Of a stretch of DNA of 64,000 nt, positions 21,265 to 33,555 are shown piece after piece. Made by a program: the position numbers and the translations under genes. The DNA is taken from NCBI GenBank assembly GCA_030686995.1, contig CM060685.1, positions 129,853,823-129,917,822 of the forward strand. The letters are read 5' to 3'. How positions within the stretch are numbered: position 1 is the stretch's first letter; each line of letters starts with the position of its first letter. Source of the stretch: Artemisia argyi (Eukaryota; Streptophyta; Magnoliopsida; Asterales; Asteraceae). The notes below the pieces were generated by a model. It had not been told where the DNA came from and ran no database searches. It worked only from the letters and a program-made list of their open reading frames with translations.

Positions 21265-24200
21265 GATCATCCTTTGAAAAGTACTGAAGTAGGTATAGTT
21301 GATAGTGGTTGTTCTAGAAGTATGTCAGGGAACAAGGACAAGATGCATGACTTTGTGCCCATAGAAGGAGGAGGCAGTGTAACTTTTGGTGATGGAGATG
21401 GCAAAATTACTGGGAAAGGAACAATTAAGACACCTTTGTTAGACTTTGAGAATGTTTATTATGTGAAGGAACTGGAGCATTTTAATCTATTCTCTGTATC
21501 ACAAATTTGTGACACTAAGAATAAGGTTTTCTTTTCTGAAGATGAGTGTCTTGTACTATCCAAGGACTTCAAACTTCCAGAAGACACAACTGTTTTGCTG
21601 AGAGTTCCTAGAACCTTTAACTTGTACACATTCAATCTGAATGATGTCAAGCCAGAAGGTGATCTAACATGTTTGGTGGCCAAAGCTTCCCAGGATGAAT
21701 CTTCCAAGTGGCATAGGAGAATGGCTCATGTGAATTACAAGACTATCAACAAGTTGTCTAAACTTGGTCTTGTTCAGGGCCTTCCTTCTAAACTCTTCAC
21801 CTATGAACACAATTGTATTGCTTGCAACAAGGGAAAGCAACACAGAGCCTCTTACAAAGCCATCAAAGCTGTGAGCACCACTTCAGAACCTCTTCAGTTG
21901 CTGCACATGGATCTCTTTGGTCCAACTCCTATCAGAAGGATTGATCACAAGTACTTCTGCCTGGTTATCACAGATGATTTTAGCAGGTTTTGCTGGGTAT
22001 TCTTTCTTAAAACTAAAGATGAAACAACTCCTATTCTGAAAGAATTCATCATTTTAATTGAAAACCAGCTTAATAAAAAGGTTAAAGGAATTAGGTGTGA
22101 CAATGGGACAGAATTCAAAAATGTTGTTTTCATAGAATTCTGTAAGTCTATGGGGATTAGAAGGGACTATAGTACTCCAAGGACCCCACAACAAAATGGG
22201 GTTGCTGAAAGGAAAAATACAACCCTCATTGAGGCAGCAAGATCAATGCTTGCAGACTCCAAATTACCCACTATGTTTTGGACTGAAGCAGTAAGTACTG
22301 CTTGCTATGTCTTGAACAGGGTATCCATCACTAGACATCATGTCAAGACACCTTATGAACTTCTCACTGGGAAAGTTCCAGACATATATTACCTTAAACC
22401 TTTTGGATGCAAAGTGACCATTTTAAATTCCGCTGATATACTGGGTAAGTTTGATGGGAAAGCTGATGAGGGGTATATTGTGGGTTATTCAGCTCATAGC
22501 AAGGCCTATAGAGTTTATAATCTGAATGCCAAAAGGATAGAAGAGACCCTTAATCTAAGATTTCTTGAAGATCAGCCTAATACTCAGGGACAAGGCCATT
22601 CTTGGTATTTTGACCTAGATTATTTGACTGACTATTTGGGTTATACTAGACATGCTTCTAATCCTAATGCATGTACCAAAGATCCAAATTCTAACCCTGC
22701 AGGTTCCATGGATGATGACTCAGAATGTGAATCTGAGCCAGATGAACATACCATTGTTGTACCATCTTTTCCACCTAACCATTTTGTAGGTAATCATTCT
22801 GCTGCTGAACAAGATGATGAGTCACATTATGCAGAGGATCTTGCAAGACTGAAGAAGCAAGAACATGCTGCTACTTAGGAAGCTCAGAAACTCAATGAAA
22901 AGGTTACACAAGAGACTGAAGCAATCCTACATCAATCAGCACAAGCAGTCAGTGGAAACAAGGATACTGCTGACGATTCTACTGAAGGCACACCTATTCC
23001 CACTGATAAGGTCAAAGATGTTGATACTAATGATGCCCACTCTCCCATTTCTACTGAAGTGTCTGTAGACTTTGAGAAGCCCTTTACAAGATTTCCAAGT
23101 CCTTCTGATCTTGGGAATTATCAGCCAAAGCCTGGCCTATTTCACTCAGCTTCTTATGATACTGAGTTTGGGCCTACAGTCAACAACCTTGATGCCACAA
23201 TTGATGTTCACCCTACAGCAACAAAAAGGATTCATAATGCTCATCCCTTATCAAAGGTTATTGGAGATCCTAAAGATCCTGTTCGAACTAGAAGTACTGT
23301 AAAGAATACAAAATATGGTGAAGTTGCTTTCATCTCTCATGTCTACAATTAAAAGAGGGACAATCACACAGACTTCAAACATTGTCTGTTTGCATGCTTT
23401 CTTTCTCAGATAGAGCCAACTAGTGTTCCTCAAGCACTGGCAGATTCAAGTTGGCTTGAAGCAATGCAAGAAGAGATGCTGCAATTTAAGAATCAGCAGG
23501 TTTGGATTTTGGTTCCTCTTCCTGATGGTAAATATGCCATTGGAACAAAATGGATTTTGAAGAATAAAAGAGATGCAATGGGGATTGTGGTGAAGAACAA
23601 AGCTAGACTGGTGGCTCAAGGGTTTAGACAAGAGGAAGGCATTGACTATGATGAAGTCTTTGCACCAGTGGCCAAAGTTGAAGCAATTCGGATATTTTTG
23701 GCCTATGCCTCTTATATGGGCTTCATGGTTTATCAGATGGATGTTAAAGGTGCTTTCTTATATGGTGAGATTGAAGAGGAGGTATATGTGACTCAACCCA
23801 AAGGATTTGAAGACCCTGATCATCCTGAGTATGTGTACAAGATTGTCAAAGCTCTCTATGGACTTCATCAAGCTCCCAGAGCTTGGTATGCTAGAATTTC
23901 CACATTTCTGCTGAAGCATGGCTACAGAAGAGGTGCCATTGACAAGACTCTATTCCTCAAGAAAGATTCAAGGGATATTATTCTTGTGCAGGTGTATGTG
24001 GATGATATTATCTTTGGTTCAACCAAAGAAGCATGGTGTAGAGAGTTTGAGGATCTGATGAAGGGAGAATTTCAAATGAGTGTCATGGGAGAACTCACTT
24101 TCTTTTTGGGTTTACAGGTTCAGCAGAAACCTGATGGTATTTTCATTCACCAGGAGAATTATGTAAAAGATATGTTGTCCAAGTTTGCTATGGAGAATGT

Positions 24201-24367
24201 CAGGACTGCCACTACTCCATATGAGGCTCCCAAACCAAAGAACAATATTGATCCTGATCTCCCTGTGAATGTTCATTTATACAGGTCAATGATTGGTTCT
24301 TTGATGTATTTGACTGCCTCCAGGCCTGATATTACATTTGTTGTGAGTGCATGTTCAAGGCACCAAA
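21265..24367 (+). pseudogene. pol: pol of element N: protease, integrase, reverse transcriptase (part 1)
   Basis: One frame with premature stops only at 22876 (TAG) and 23350 (TAA). Protease: VDSGCSRSMSGN, catalytic DSG at 21301-21309. Pre-integrase and zinc site: WHRRMAHVN then CIACNKGKQHR. Integrase core: HMDLFGP, RCDNGTEFKN, GVAERKN giving the D-D-E triad. An acidic linker (DDDSECESEPDE) precedes RT, with [11 protein letters not shown] and the YVDD active site (about 23994-24005). The first methionine is not conserved because pol probably starts by splicing or frameshift. The frame is cut at 24367 by the solo LTR and resumes at 27739 in phase. Confidence 0.93.
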
Positions 24368-27300
24368 TGTAGAACCCTGTAAAAATTTCTTGTAATTAAA
24401 TCGTTAACAAATATATAATCCTTCGTTATTGTTTCTAATTCCCATTTTCTCGGAAAAATTTAAAATTTTTCCTATTATATTATTTTGGCGATTTTCACAA
24501 AATAATATAATTCACGAAATGACGGAATTAATCCTCGACACGTTACACGAAACTTAAACTTTTCATTTAATCTTAAACCTAAATCCTAATCCTAATTATA
24601 TTTATTTAATATAATTAAAATTCACTAATTACTTAATTAACTCAAACCAGACCCTTAATTACTTCGGCCCACTCCATTTTTACTATTCATCAGCCCACCA
24701 AATCAAGGCCCAATTTCCAAATTCTAATTAGTTTTCATCCGATCGACATAACCAAACCACCTCCAAATCGCATCGTTTATTCCCAAATCTTGCACACGAC
24801 CTATATATTTTATTTTTTCATCTCGTTAACCTACTATCCAACAATTAGTGTGTCAAGTCTCGCGTTCCTACGTTGAGTTTTGATACGTTTTTAAGAGGCA
24901 TAGTATTCGACTTTAGCAAACCCAAATCGATTTGAACTATATTCAAAACTTAACCGTTTTGAATCTAGTTTGTTTCTAAACGTTCCTAATATTATTCCTA
25001 AGATGATTATAAGCTCAAATGTTAAAGATGATCATGTATGTACAAGTTGTACACGATTTTGTAAATCGTATACTTGGAAATATACTTGGTCGACATATGG
25101 CATGATTCACCCAACACCCTCCTCATTTTGTGCTCTCACAAACCACCCTAAAACATTATAAAACTACCTAGTATCTCAGCTATCCTGACATGAAATAGTA
25201 TATGAGGAATTCACATTGAAATTTTCCACTAAACGATATATATATTTGTAATATATGTACGTTCATTGCATGCATACTTCTCATAATCTTTCACACACTT
25301 ATTCACTTCAATAATTTGACCTTCGAACCATTCTCAAAGGCTTACAAGTCGTGTAGTATAGTATTGGAAGCAAAGAATGAAATCGGGTTTGAAATATATA
25401 TATAACGTTTGGGTTATATAGCTTTGACGTGATTTCTTGTGTTCCTTTTCTACCTATCTCGACTCTAGATCACCTTTAAGGTGTTTGTAAGTTCCCTACA
25501 CTTGTTTTTGATCCATATCATACGTATTTATATAATCATGCATTTTGTGGTTTTTGTTTCGAACGTCTACACTTTGCACGTTTAATTCACGTATATATTT
25601 GTTCTTAGTACACGAAACGTGATTAGCCTCTATCTTGGAAGGCCTAGGAATCACGTAGCACACACCATTCACTTTAGTTGTAACGTTATAATCATTTCAT
25701 GCATTCATTTTAATCTACATCCATCGATTTAAAAATTTGTATAACACTTAGTAAAATTCACAAGTTTTCAACATATATATATATATCGACCCAACCATGT
25801 CACAAAACCAACGTATAACTCAACATTTCATTTAACGATAGTACTATATTTTTTCACGACTCCATAGACCACCTAGCAAGCTAGCATTTTCATGTAAACA
25901 ACTTGTAAAAATAATCAAGTCTTGACACCATACACGATCCATTTTGAATCGACACAAAACAGTTTTCACAACTAAAATTTTTAATAAAAACCTTAAGCTT
26001 GTCGAGTGGGCTTAACTAAAGCCCACTAAGCATTTGAAATCCGTAAGCCCACTGGGCCTATAAGAAATGTTTATAGAATCATAAAAATGGTCCAAAGCCA
26101 AGCCCAAAACTTTTTCTATGCCCTCGCCTCCAAAAATCTTAACGGGCCTTAAGTTAAATCGATCCAGGCCCATAAGCTATAAAAATGAGCTTTTGAAATA
26201 AATAAGCAGTTAAATAAGCTTGTTAATTAATAAATAAGCTTCGGAAAATTTTTAGAAAGTTCCATAATCATTTTTGTAAAAATTGGACTAAAAATGTAAC
26301 GCGACGACACCTAGAAGGACTAAATGTGTAAATATTGAAAATCAAGGACTAAACCTGTAAATACAGAAATCTAAGGTTAAAATGTGATAAAAATTAATAT
26401 TAGAAGGTTAGCATTGATTATTGGACAAAGTAGAGGACTATAGTTGAAATATATATAAAAAGGACTAACGGTGTAACGCAAGTATCGTTAGTGTAAAAAT
26501 GGTAAAATTGGAAAAGGGGACAAAGACTAAACATAACTTATTTATCATTCTTATTTATTTTATATTTTCGTCAATTTATTTCATATCATGTTTAAGCTTT
26601 ATTTTTATTTATATATATATTATTAACTTAAAGTTAATAATATATATAACGATAGTTAAAAAGTTAAGGTTTTACTTACGATTAAAAAGGAAAAACTTCG
26701 ATGGATAATTTTAAAAATCATATTTTGTCATATCATGCATATCACAATATTTTCACTGCACATCACTTAATCGTCATAACGAATATCTAATATTCGTCAT
26801 TTTCTTTATAATTACCGAATAGTTTTTGGTCAAGTTCTTAGATAAATTTATTTATCAGGTTGTGTTTCGAAGCCGTTTTCATAAAATTCGTCCGACTTTA
26901 TTTTCTTCGTTTTCAGTATCAATCAAGGTGAGTCATAGCCTCACATTTAATTATTTTCAAAACTCCGTGAGGGGGATACATGTTATAAATAGATCACAAG
27001 TATTTTCTGTATGCTTTCCTGACTAATATATGCCTAAGTTAGCTATTGCCAAAAGACCCTTATTCATGAGCCATTAATCACTGCGGTGAACGCGAATATA
27101 ATGAATAGATCTATTTAAGGTTTGACAGCCTGTCCCATTAATACTTGACGGAATGTCATTATGCATGTGGTTAGTCGTATTAGTCGCGATAATTATATTT
27201 GAGTAAAAATAGGAACTGGCAAATCACCTATTACACGAGGGCAAATTTATCATTGATTTGATAAACACCCGCCGTTTACGGTATTTGTTAACGTTTGCGT

Positions 27301-27738
27301 GTCATGAGACTTAGTGCAATATATGAACTGCAATATCAATGTTTTCAAACTGATTGTATTTTCCAATACAATCTTACTTGTGTATCAAAATGATTATTAA
27401 ATTCAAACTCTATGATTTCACTCAACAATTTTTGTTGACTTTTAAGCATGTATCTCAGGTATTTAACAGGGGAAGCAAGCATGGAACGGGCGGCAAAAAT
27501 CTTCAAATTATGTTTACTTTATTTCAATAATAATGTAAAATAAATGATGTTTGATTTAGTTCAAAACATCAAGTTTTTATAATACTCTGATAAGGACCTA
27601 TTGTATTTCAAATATTTATAAATGAAATTATGTTTTAAAACGTCTCTTCGAGTCGTTTTCTATCATTATGACTTCGATCCTCACCGTAACACCCTAATTT
27701 CTATTCCGCTGCCGCATTTCAAATTAGGGGGTGTTACA
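24368..27738 (+). mobile_element. 3.4-kb solo LTR (Ty3, Del/Tekay-like)
   Basis: Starts TGTAGAACCCTG and ends GGGGGTGTTACA, with a near-perfect 5-bp target duplication CCAAA/CCAAG (24363-24367, 27739-27743). The TGTAACACCC...GGGTGTTACA ends and length over 3 kb match chromovirus (Del/Tekay) LTRs as I know them. Near its 3' end is an inverted pair GTAACACCCTAATT / AAATTAGGGGGTGTTAC (27685-27738). There is no internal domain, so recombination between LTRs probably left a solo copy. The sequence is AT-rich; no gene inside. Confidence 0.75.
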
Positions 27739-28312
27739 CCAAGTCACTCCACTTACCTCTCACTTGAATGCTGTCAAAAAGATTTTTAAGTACCTAAAAG
27801 GCCAACCCAAATTAGGTCTTTGGTATCCCAAAGAGTCTCCATTTCAGCTAGCAGCTTATAGTGATAGTGACTATGCTGGTGCAAATTTGGATAGAAGATC
27901 CACAACTGGAGGTTGCCAATTCTTTGGAAGGAGACTGATTTCTTGGCAATGCAAGAAACAGACCATTGTTGCTACCTCTACTACTGAAGCAAAGTATGTT
28001 GCTGCTGCAAATTGTTGTGGACAGGTTCTATGGATTCAGAATCAATTGCTGGATTATGGGTATAACTTTATGAATACTACCATTTTCATTGACAATCAAA
28101 GTACAATTTGTATTGTTAAAAATCCAGTTTTTCATAATAGAACCAAACATATTGAAATCAGGCACCACTTTATCAGGGATGCTTATGAGAAACATTTAAT
28201 TAAAGTGGTAAAAATTCACACAGATGAGAATGTGGCAGATTTGTTAACTAAAGCATTTGATGGACCAAGGTTTCAATATTTGGTGGTCCATATTGGAATG
28301 CTTAACCCTTAA
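27739..28312 (+). pseudogene. pol: pol of element N: end of RT and RNase H (part 2)
   Basis: Continues the frame of part 1. The RT connection (LNAVKKIFKYLKGQPKLG) leads into RNase H with YSDSDYAG, TTEAKYVAAA and IDNQSTI supplying acidic catalytic residues, then ENVADLLTKAF, typical of copia RNase H. Ends at TAA 28310-28312. The module itself is intact. Confidence 0.93.
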
Positions 28313-28323
28313 CTGCAAAGTTT

Positions 28324-28354
28324 AAGGGGAGGCGTAAGCCTCAGGGGAGGATTG
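28324..28354 (+). promoter_or_regulatory. Internal polypurine tracts of N
   Basis: AAGGGGAGG and CAGGGGAGGATTG directly after pol. The second matches the genuine 3' PPT TAGGGGAGGAT at 46883-46892, so an extra PPT sits between pol and the extra ORFs. Confidence 0.65.
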
Positions 28355-28863
28355 TGAGTGTAAACTTTGTAGATTTTTTGTATCTTTTTGAGTTTTAACG
28401 CTAACCCACTAATATTTTTGCAAGTTGTTTGGTGTATTTGCATGTTTTATGTCTGTTTTGCAGATGTTCTGAGATTGTAAATTGTATGTTAAAGTCACCA
28501 AGAGCTGTAGTCAAGGGAATGTGGTCAAGTATGCTGAACATGGTTTCTACTGATTAGTTGATTATGCTGAAGGTCTTACAAAGTTGAGTAATAAAGAAGA
28601 TCTTTTCATTCATTCAAAGAAACAAGTTACAGCTTACATTCAAAGTTCCAACTGGATTACAATGACCATTCCTAAACATTTGCCTAATTGAGTACTACTA
28701 GCTTCTATCACTTATTACAAAATACTTGAGGCTATGACAAGTACAATGATGAAGCTGAAGATGAAAATGGAAAAAGAAGAGAAGGAAGACTGTGAAGATG
28801 CTCAAGTACCAAAGTCAAGAAAACACTCAAGAACTTTGGTCCATGGCAACATTCCTCAATCAT

Positions 28864-29313
28864 CTACTTCAGCTTCTCCTTTCCCTTACGTATAATCTCT
28901 GCCTTCTTGCTCTGTCCAATGTGCTCTTGTGAAGAAAGATCAGGTCCTGGAGTAGGAAGATCCAACACCTCATTTTGTGATGTTGGAAGAGATGGATCTC
29001 TCTTACTTGATCTTGGTTGGGATCTCTCTGGTGTGGAAGGAGGAAGAAAGGTTGGATCTTCATTTTCCTCCTCTGAAGAGTCTTCATCAGAGGTACAGAT
29101 GAAGGGAGAGACAAGTTCTCTCTCAGCAGGAATGGGTACATGGCTTGGTTCACCCTTCCTATGTGCATTCCATTGTCTTTCATGTGCATCCCATCGTCTC
29201 TCCATTTCTCTTTCATAGTCAGAATCATCAAGCTCCCATGGATATGGTGGTAAATCTTCTTCTGATGATGAAGAAGAGGAATTTTGATCTGAGGTTTCTG
29301 GGTTTGATGACAT
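28864..29313 (-). CDS. Antisense ORF of element N, acidic, unknown function
   Basis: 149 codons, no stop, on the strand opposite to all N genes. The protein is acidic and Ser/Pro-rich: SSSSSSEEDLPPYPWELDD near the N-terminus, a Glu/Arg/Trp helix (REMERRWDAHERQWNAH), a second acidic block (EDSSEEENED) and a Lys-rich C-terminus (RKGKEKLK). No membrane segment or known fold. The start context ACCAAAACCATGTC is favourable, with a T-rich TATA-like box about 95 bp upstream. An intact frame in an element where most other frames have stops is suggestive but, at 149 codons, could be chance. Confidence 0.5.
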   Translation of the reverse strand: MSSNPETSDQNSSSSSSEEDLPPYPWELDDSDYEREMERRWDAHERQWNAHRKGEPSHVPIPAERELVSPFICTSDEDSSEEENEDPTFLPPSTPERSQPRSSKRDPSLPTSQNEVLDLPTPGPDLSSQEHIGQSKKAEIIRKGKEKLK

Positions 29314-29403
29314 GGTTTTGGTGGTGAATTGGGTTTTAATTGGGAAATTAGGGTTTGGAAGATGATTTAGGGTAAATTGGTGACTGAGATGTGTTAATTG
29401 GGG

Positions 29404-29656
29404 TTGATTAAATAAGCCAAGTTTAGGCGTTACGATAATTAATGCGAGTTGGGTGGCACAGTAAAATCAAGATATTCACCGAAGATATTTTTACATTTGT
29501 TTGGTTTCTACTGATGTTGACCATTCCTCTGCAGATTTGACTTTCATTTCTGCTGAAGGGTAATTTTGAAATTGAAAGTTTTTAAATTACACGTCAAACT
29601 CGGTCAATAGTTAGTTCCGATAATTTTGACCACGATTGGGGAACTTCCAAATATAA
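29404..29656. promoter_or_regulatory. Putative bidirectional promoter between antisense ORF and ORF3 of N
   Basis: Minus-strand TTATTTAATC (29404-29413) faces the antisense ORF; plus-strand ATATAA (29651-29656) faces ORF3, 105 bp before its ATG. Between them (29503-29568) are TTTCTACTGATGTTGACC, CTCTGCAGA and TTTCTGCTGAAGGG, the same words that crowd the 5' end of the N LTR. Confidence 0.45.
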
Positions 29657-29760
29657 CCCACTTTGCATATCTCTTCCTAAACAAAATTATTCGCTTATCA
29701 CTCCACTTAAACCCATTATTCTCTGTGTAATTCATAACCGTCTCACGCAAGTCTATTCCA

Positions 29761-31481
29761 ATGGCACAACTTGAATTGAAAGGAGATCATAACAAGTATG
29801 CTATTCTGAAAAAGGCTAAGGGACATGAAGAATTTGATTTAATGGTAGAGTTTCTACAAAGGTCAAAGATTCATTATGCTTTGACACATAGTCCCAATCT
29901 GATTTGTGAATCACTGGTGAAGCAATTTTGGGCATCTGCTACAAAAAGATCTGACACAGAGATTGTAGCTGATATTGATGGTGTAGAGTATGTGGTGACA
30001 GAAGGTTTGATTAGGACAAAGCTTCAGTTGGATGATGAGAATAGTGTGTATCATTCCAACACTGCAGAGATTCTTGCTGGGCTAAGAGAAGCTGGATATC
30101 AAAGTACTGATACATCTAAGTGGCACAAGAATCAATTTTGTCCTAAGTGGAGGTATTTGGTGCATTTGCTGCTCCAATGTATAAGCAACAAGTGTGGTGG
30201 ATGGAACCAATTCTCTCTACAATTGGGTTGTGGTATAGTTTGTCTTTCTAAGGGTCTAACTTATAATTTTTCTAGGTTTATTTTTGATAATATGCTGGAA
30301 AATATTGATAAACAACAGCATAAGTTTTTAATGTACCCTAGATTCTTACAAATAATTTTAGACATAACCACTGAAGATAGAACCCATGTGCCTATTAAAA
30401 GTCTTTGTTCTAAGTTGTTTGCCTCAATGAAAACAAATTATACTGGGGAACATCACCCTATGTTAGAAGCTATGTTGCCACATGGCAATGATAATGTAGT
30501 TGAGGGTGATGATGCTGGTAATGTGCCTGCTCATAATACTGCTGATGATGGTAATCCATCATCTTCTGGTGTTGCTGCTGATGGTAATCCTTCAGTGGTA
30601 ATGGAGGAAGAGCCAGCTACAACTGCTGAACCATTACCTATTTCTACTGACTTACCACCACCTACTCCTGTACATATGTCACCTAGTCCTACCATTTCAC
30701 CATCTCAGGATGCTCCAGCTGAGCAAATTCATGGGTTTGAAGATAACTTTCAGCCTCTTGAACCTGAGTTCACTAGACTACCTACACCCAGCCCTATGAG
30801 AGAGCCAATTGATGAAGGCTTTCCTAATGTTGTACATGAGTCTGTTTCTCCTGCTGGGTTCAATGAAACTCCACTTACCACTAAGCAATCAGCTGGTAGA
30901 GCATAGGACCCTATTACTCTCACTTTTGTATATGATTCACTTTGCAGGTACATGAAAATGACTGATGATCTCCAAAAAGAGCTTGCTGATACCAAGACTA
31001 CTCTTGGTAATGAAATTGAAAGGTTGAAAAGTAAGGTTCAAGATTTGGAGGCACAGCTGAATCAGCAGAAGCAAAGTAAGGATGGATTGGATACTACTGA
31101 AGTTGCTCAGGAGGCAAATTTGGATTCTCTTGAAATTCTAGCTGAAGTTGCTAGACAGTCTAATGTTGTTCCTCCTAAAGCTGCTGCAGTACCTAAATCT
31201 AAACCACAAATTCTATTCAGCAGAAGAAGAAGTACAAGACAATATTTGGCAAGGATAGCTGCTGAATCTTCCAAAGTGTCTAGTGGTGATGATGACGTGC
31301 TTATGGCTGAAGCTACTGATATACTTCAGGAGAAACAATCACCAAGTGGTGTTGCTGCTGATAAATCTGCTGATAAGGGTAATACATCAGGAGAAGCATT
31401 CTTTGTAGCAGGGAAAGAGTATTTGAATTCCCCTGTTCATTATTCATCTGAGAATCAACAAGTTTCTCCTGATAGAGAGGT
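29761..31481 (+). pseudogene. ORF3 of element N, part 1
   Basis: ATG at 29761; one premature TAG at 30904, frame otherwise open to the Q insertion. The first 230 codons resemble a domain found in Asteraceae copia proteins (KIHYALTHSPN, QFWASAT, WRYLVHLLLQCISNK, KFLMYPRFLQIIL). A Pro/Thr/acidic linker and a coiled coil (DDLQKELADTKTTLGNEIE onwards) follow. No signal peptide or membrane span, so an envelope role is not supported by sequence. Joined across Q, with one GAGGT removed, ORF3 is 1139 residues and stays in frame. Confidence 0.7.
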
Positions 31482-32894
31482 TGATACGTAGGAATCGCAC
31501 CAGGCTTTACCTCTCAAGGGATCTTGAGAAGCTTACAACCCCCACCAGGCAGTGTATCTGATCGTTGTAGTATAGTATAGTGACAAGTACCGGGGAATTG
31601 ATCATTCAGCTAGGAATAGTGTCGCTAGGATTAGAAAACCTAAATACTAGTTCTAAAGGTGAGGGATGATTATTTTTGTATTTTTATATTTTTTTAGAAA
31701 GCAAGTAAAAATCTCGGGTTTGAAGGATTTGGGTGGAATTAGTTGCTAGTCAACTAACCAAATACTAAAGATGCAATTAAAATAAAATACTAAAAATGAA
31801 AATAAACTAAATTAACTAAGGTTGTGAGCAATAAGTGGAGAAGTTGTGTTTACTTAGATTTCACTACTCCCTAGATATCTTTTACACGTTAATTACTTGT
31901 TATAGTTGCGTGGATGACGGATTGTATTCCTTAATACCATTCATGGGGTGGCGCACTTAATTCCCCAATCCTATGAGTGCCTACTTCACTCCTATGTCGA
32001 GCCGGCTAAGAAGCTCCTAACATGGGATCATTAGAATTTACTCATGCATTAAATACAACCAATAAAACCTAGTGCACGTCAGTTCATGTTTCCTAAGACG
32101 TTCAAGCATGTTACCAATTGGAGATCTGCCAGTTTTCTTAAGCCTAACATCAAAATCATTCATCCAATACAACCATAAACAAGTAATCAACACATAATTA
32201 ACATCTAGGTTTCATTAGATCTAAGCAAACACAAGATAGATCTAGCCTAGCATGATGGAATTAAGACAAGAACAAGATATAGACAACCAACACATAGACA
32301 TATTGATTGAATTAAAAGAATACTTATCTCAATTACACATGAAAGGGTTCAATAGCTGAAAACCCTTGAAAAACCTGTAAAATTCGTACTAAGTTCGGCC
32401 TTAGGGTTTCTCCAAAACTTCTCTCTTTTTTATGGATGAAAATTAGAAAACTATATATAGGAAATTGAGGCTGACGGCGTCAAGACCAAATTGGTGACGC
32501 CGTCATCTCGCTACCAAAATACTTCTCGGACTGCCTTGATCTACTTTTGACGCCGTCACGTTATAACTTTTTCCAGGCCGTCACGTATTTTACTCTTGAC
32601 GCTCTTCCTTGTGACGCCTTCAATTCTGTACTGGGCCGTCATGAAAATTACTCTTGACGCCGTCAGGATTTTCTTCTTGACGCCGTCACCTACTGTTCCC
32701 AGCAAAGAAAATTAAGACTTTGGCGTTTTCTTCACTTTTATGCTCCAAAAATATCCGAATTGCTTCCTTTTCCAGATTTCTCTCCCAAAGTACCTAAAAT
32801 CACAAAAGGAACGATTTAGGGCAATATTTGATCAAATAAATTTAATTCCGGGCTTAAATGACCCCCTAAAAATGGTTCATTTTTCGCCTCATCA
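31482..32894 (-). repeat. 3' LTR of Q
   Basis: Minus-strand start TGATGAGGCG, end ACGTATCA. TATA CTATATATAG at 32451-32460, with TGACGGCGTCA-type palindromes upstream of it (32471-32693). Confidence 0.95.
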
Positions 32895-33503
32895 TATACC
32901 CTTACACTTGAAATTTGCTTGTCCTCAAGCAAATGCGCTTTTATTCTACTCAAAATACAAGTTATGGGTCATTTAACACTAATATAAAAATAATTACAAC
33001 AAATAATCGTTCCACTAAAGACCAATAGACAAGCACGGAGGTCATATACTAGCACCTCACAAATAGTGTTTAGATACTCACATCTCTCGGGTGTAATAAA
33101 ATATAAATTACAATATGGAAACGGGAGATATCTCTCACTACCTGTCATAGTAAAATAGAATACCATAGGCTTGGGAAAGGATCAAACCTCTACCACATGG
33201 CGTAAGCACCTAGGATAAACTATCAAAGAGGTCTTTTAAAGGGTTGTAACGTTAGGTGTAGGGATATGAAATACACGGTTTTGTTGGATAAAAGAAGTTT
33301 TTACTGGTGGCGAGTTAACAATCTTGGTTAATTACATGTACAATATGGCGTTGCTAAGCCAAGACTAGACTCGACTTAAGCTAATAAATGAAAAATAACA
33401 AAAACATAAAATGAACACAGAATGAAAAGGGATGGTAGTCCGTATGTTTTTTTCTCTTTTTTTTTTCTTTTTCTATTTTTTTTTTCTTTTCTTTTGATTT
33501 TTC

Positions 33504-33555
<52 letters not shown>

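Noticed and set aside
30900..30960. Possible intron in ORF3 of N (T-rich tract and TTTGCAG)
   Set aside because: The frame on both sides is the same and a single TAG explains the break; no donor is seen.
32969..33166. 65-67-codon frame shared with 40063-40266
   Set aside because: Both are homologous non-coding 3' regions of Q and P; two recent copies alone do not show selection.
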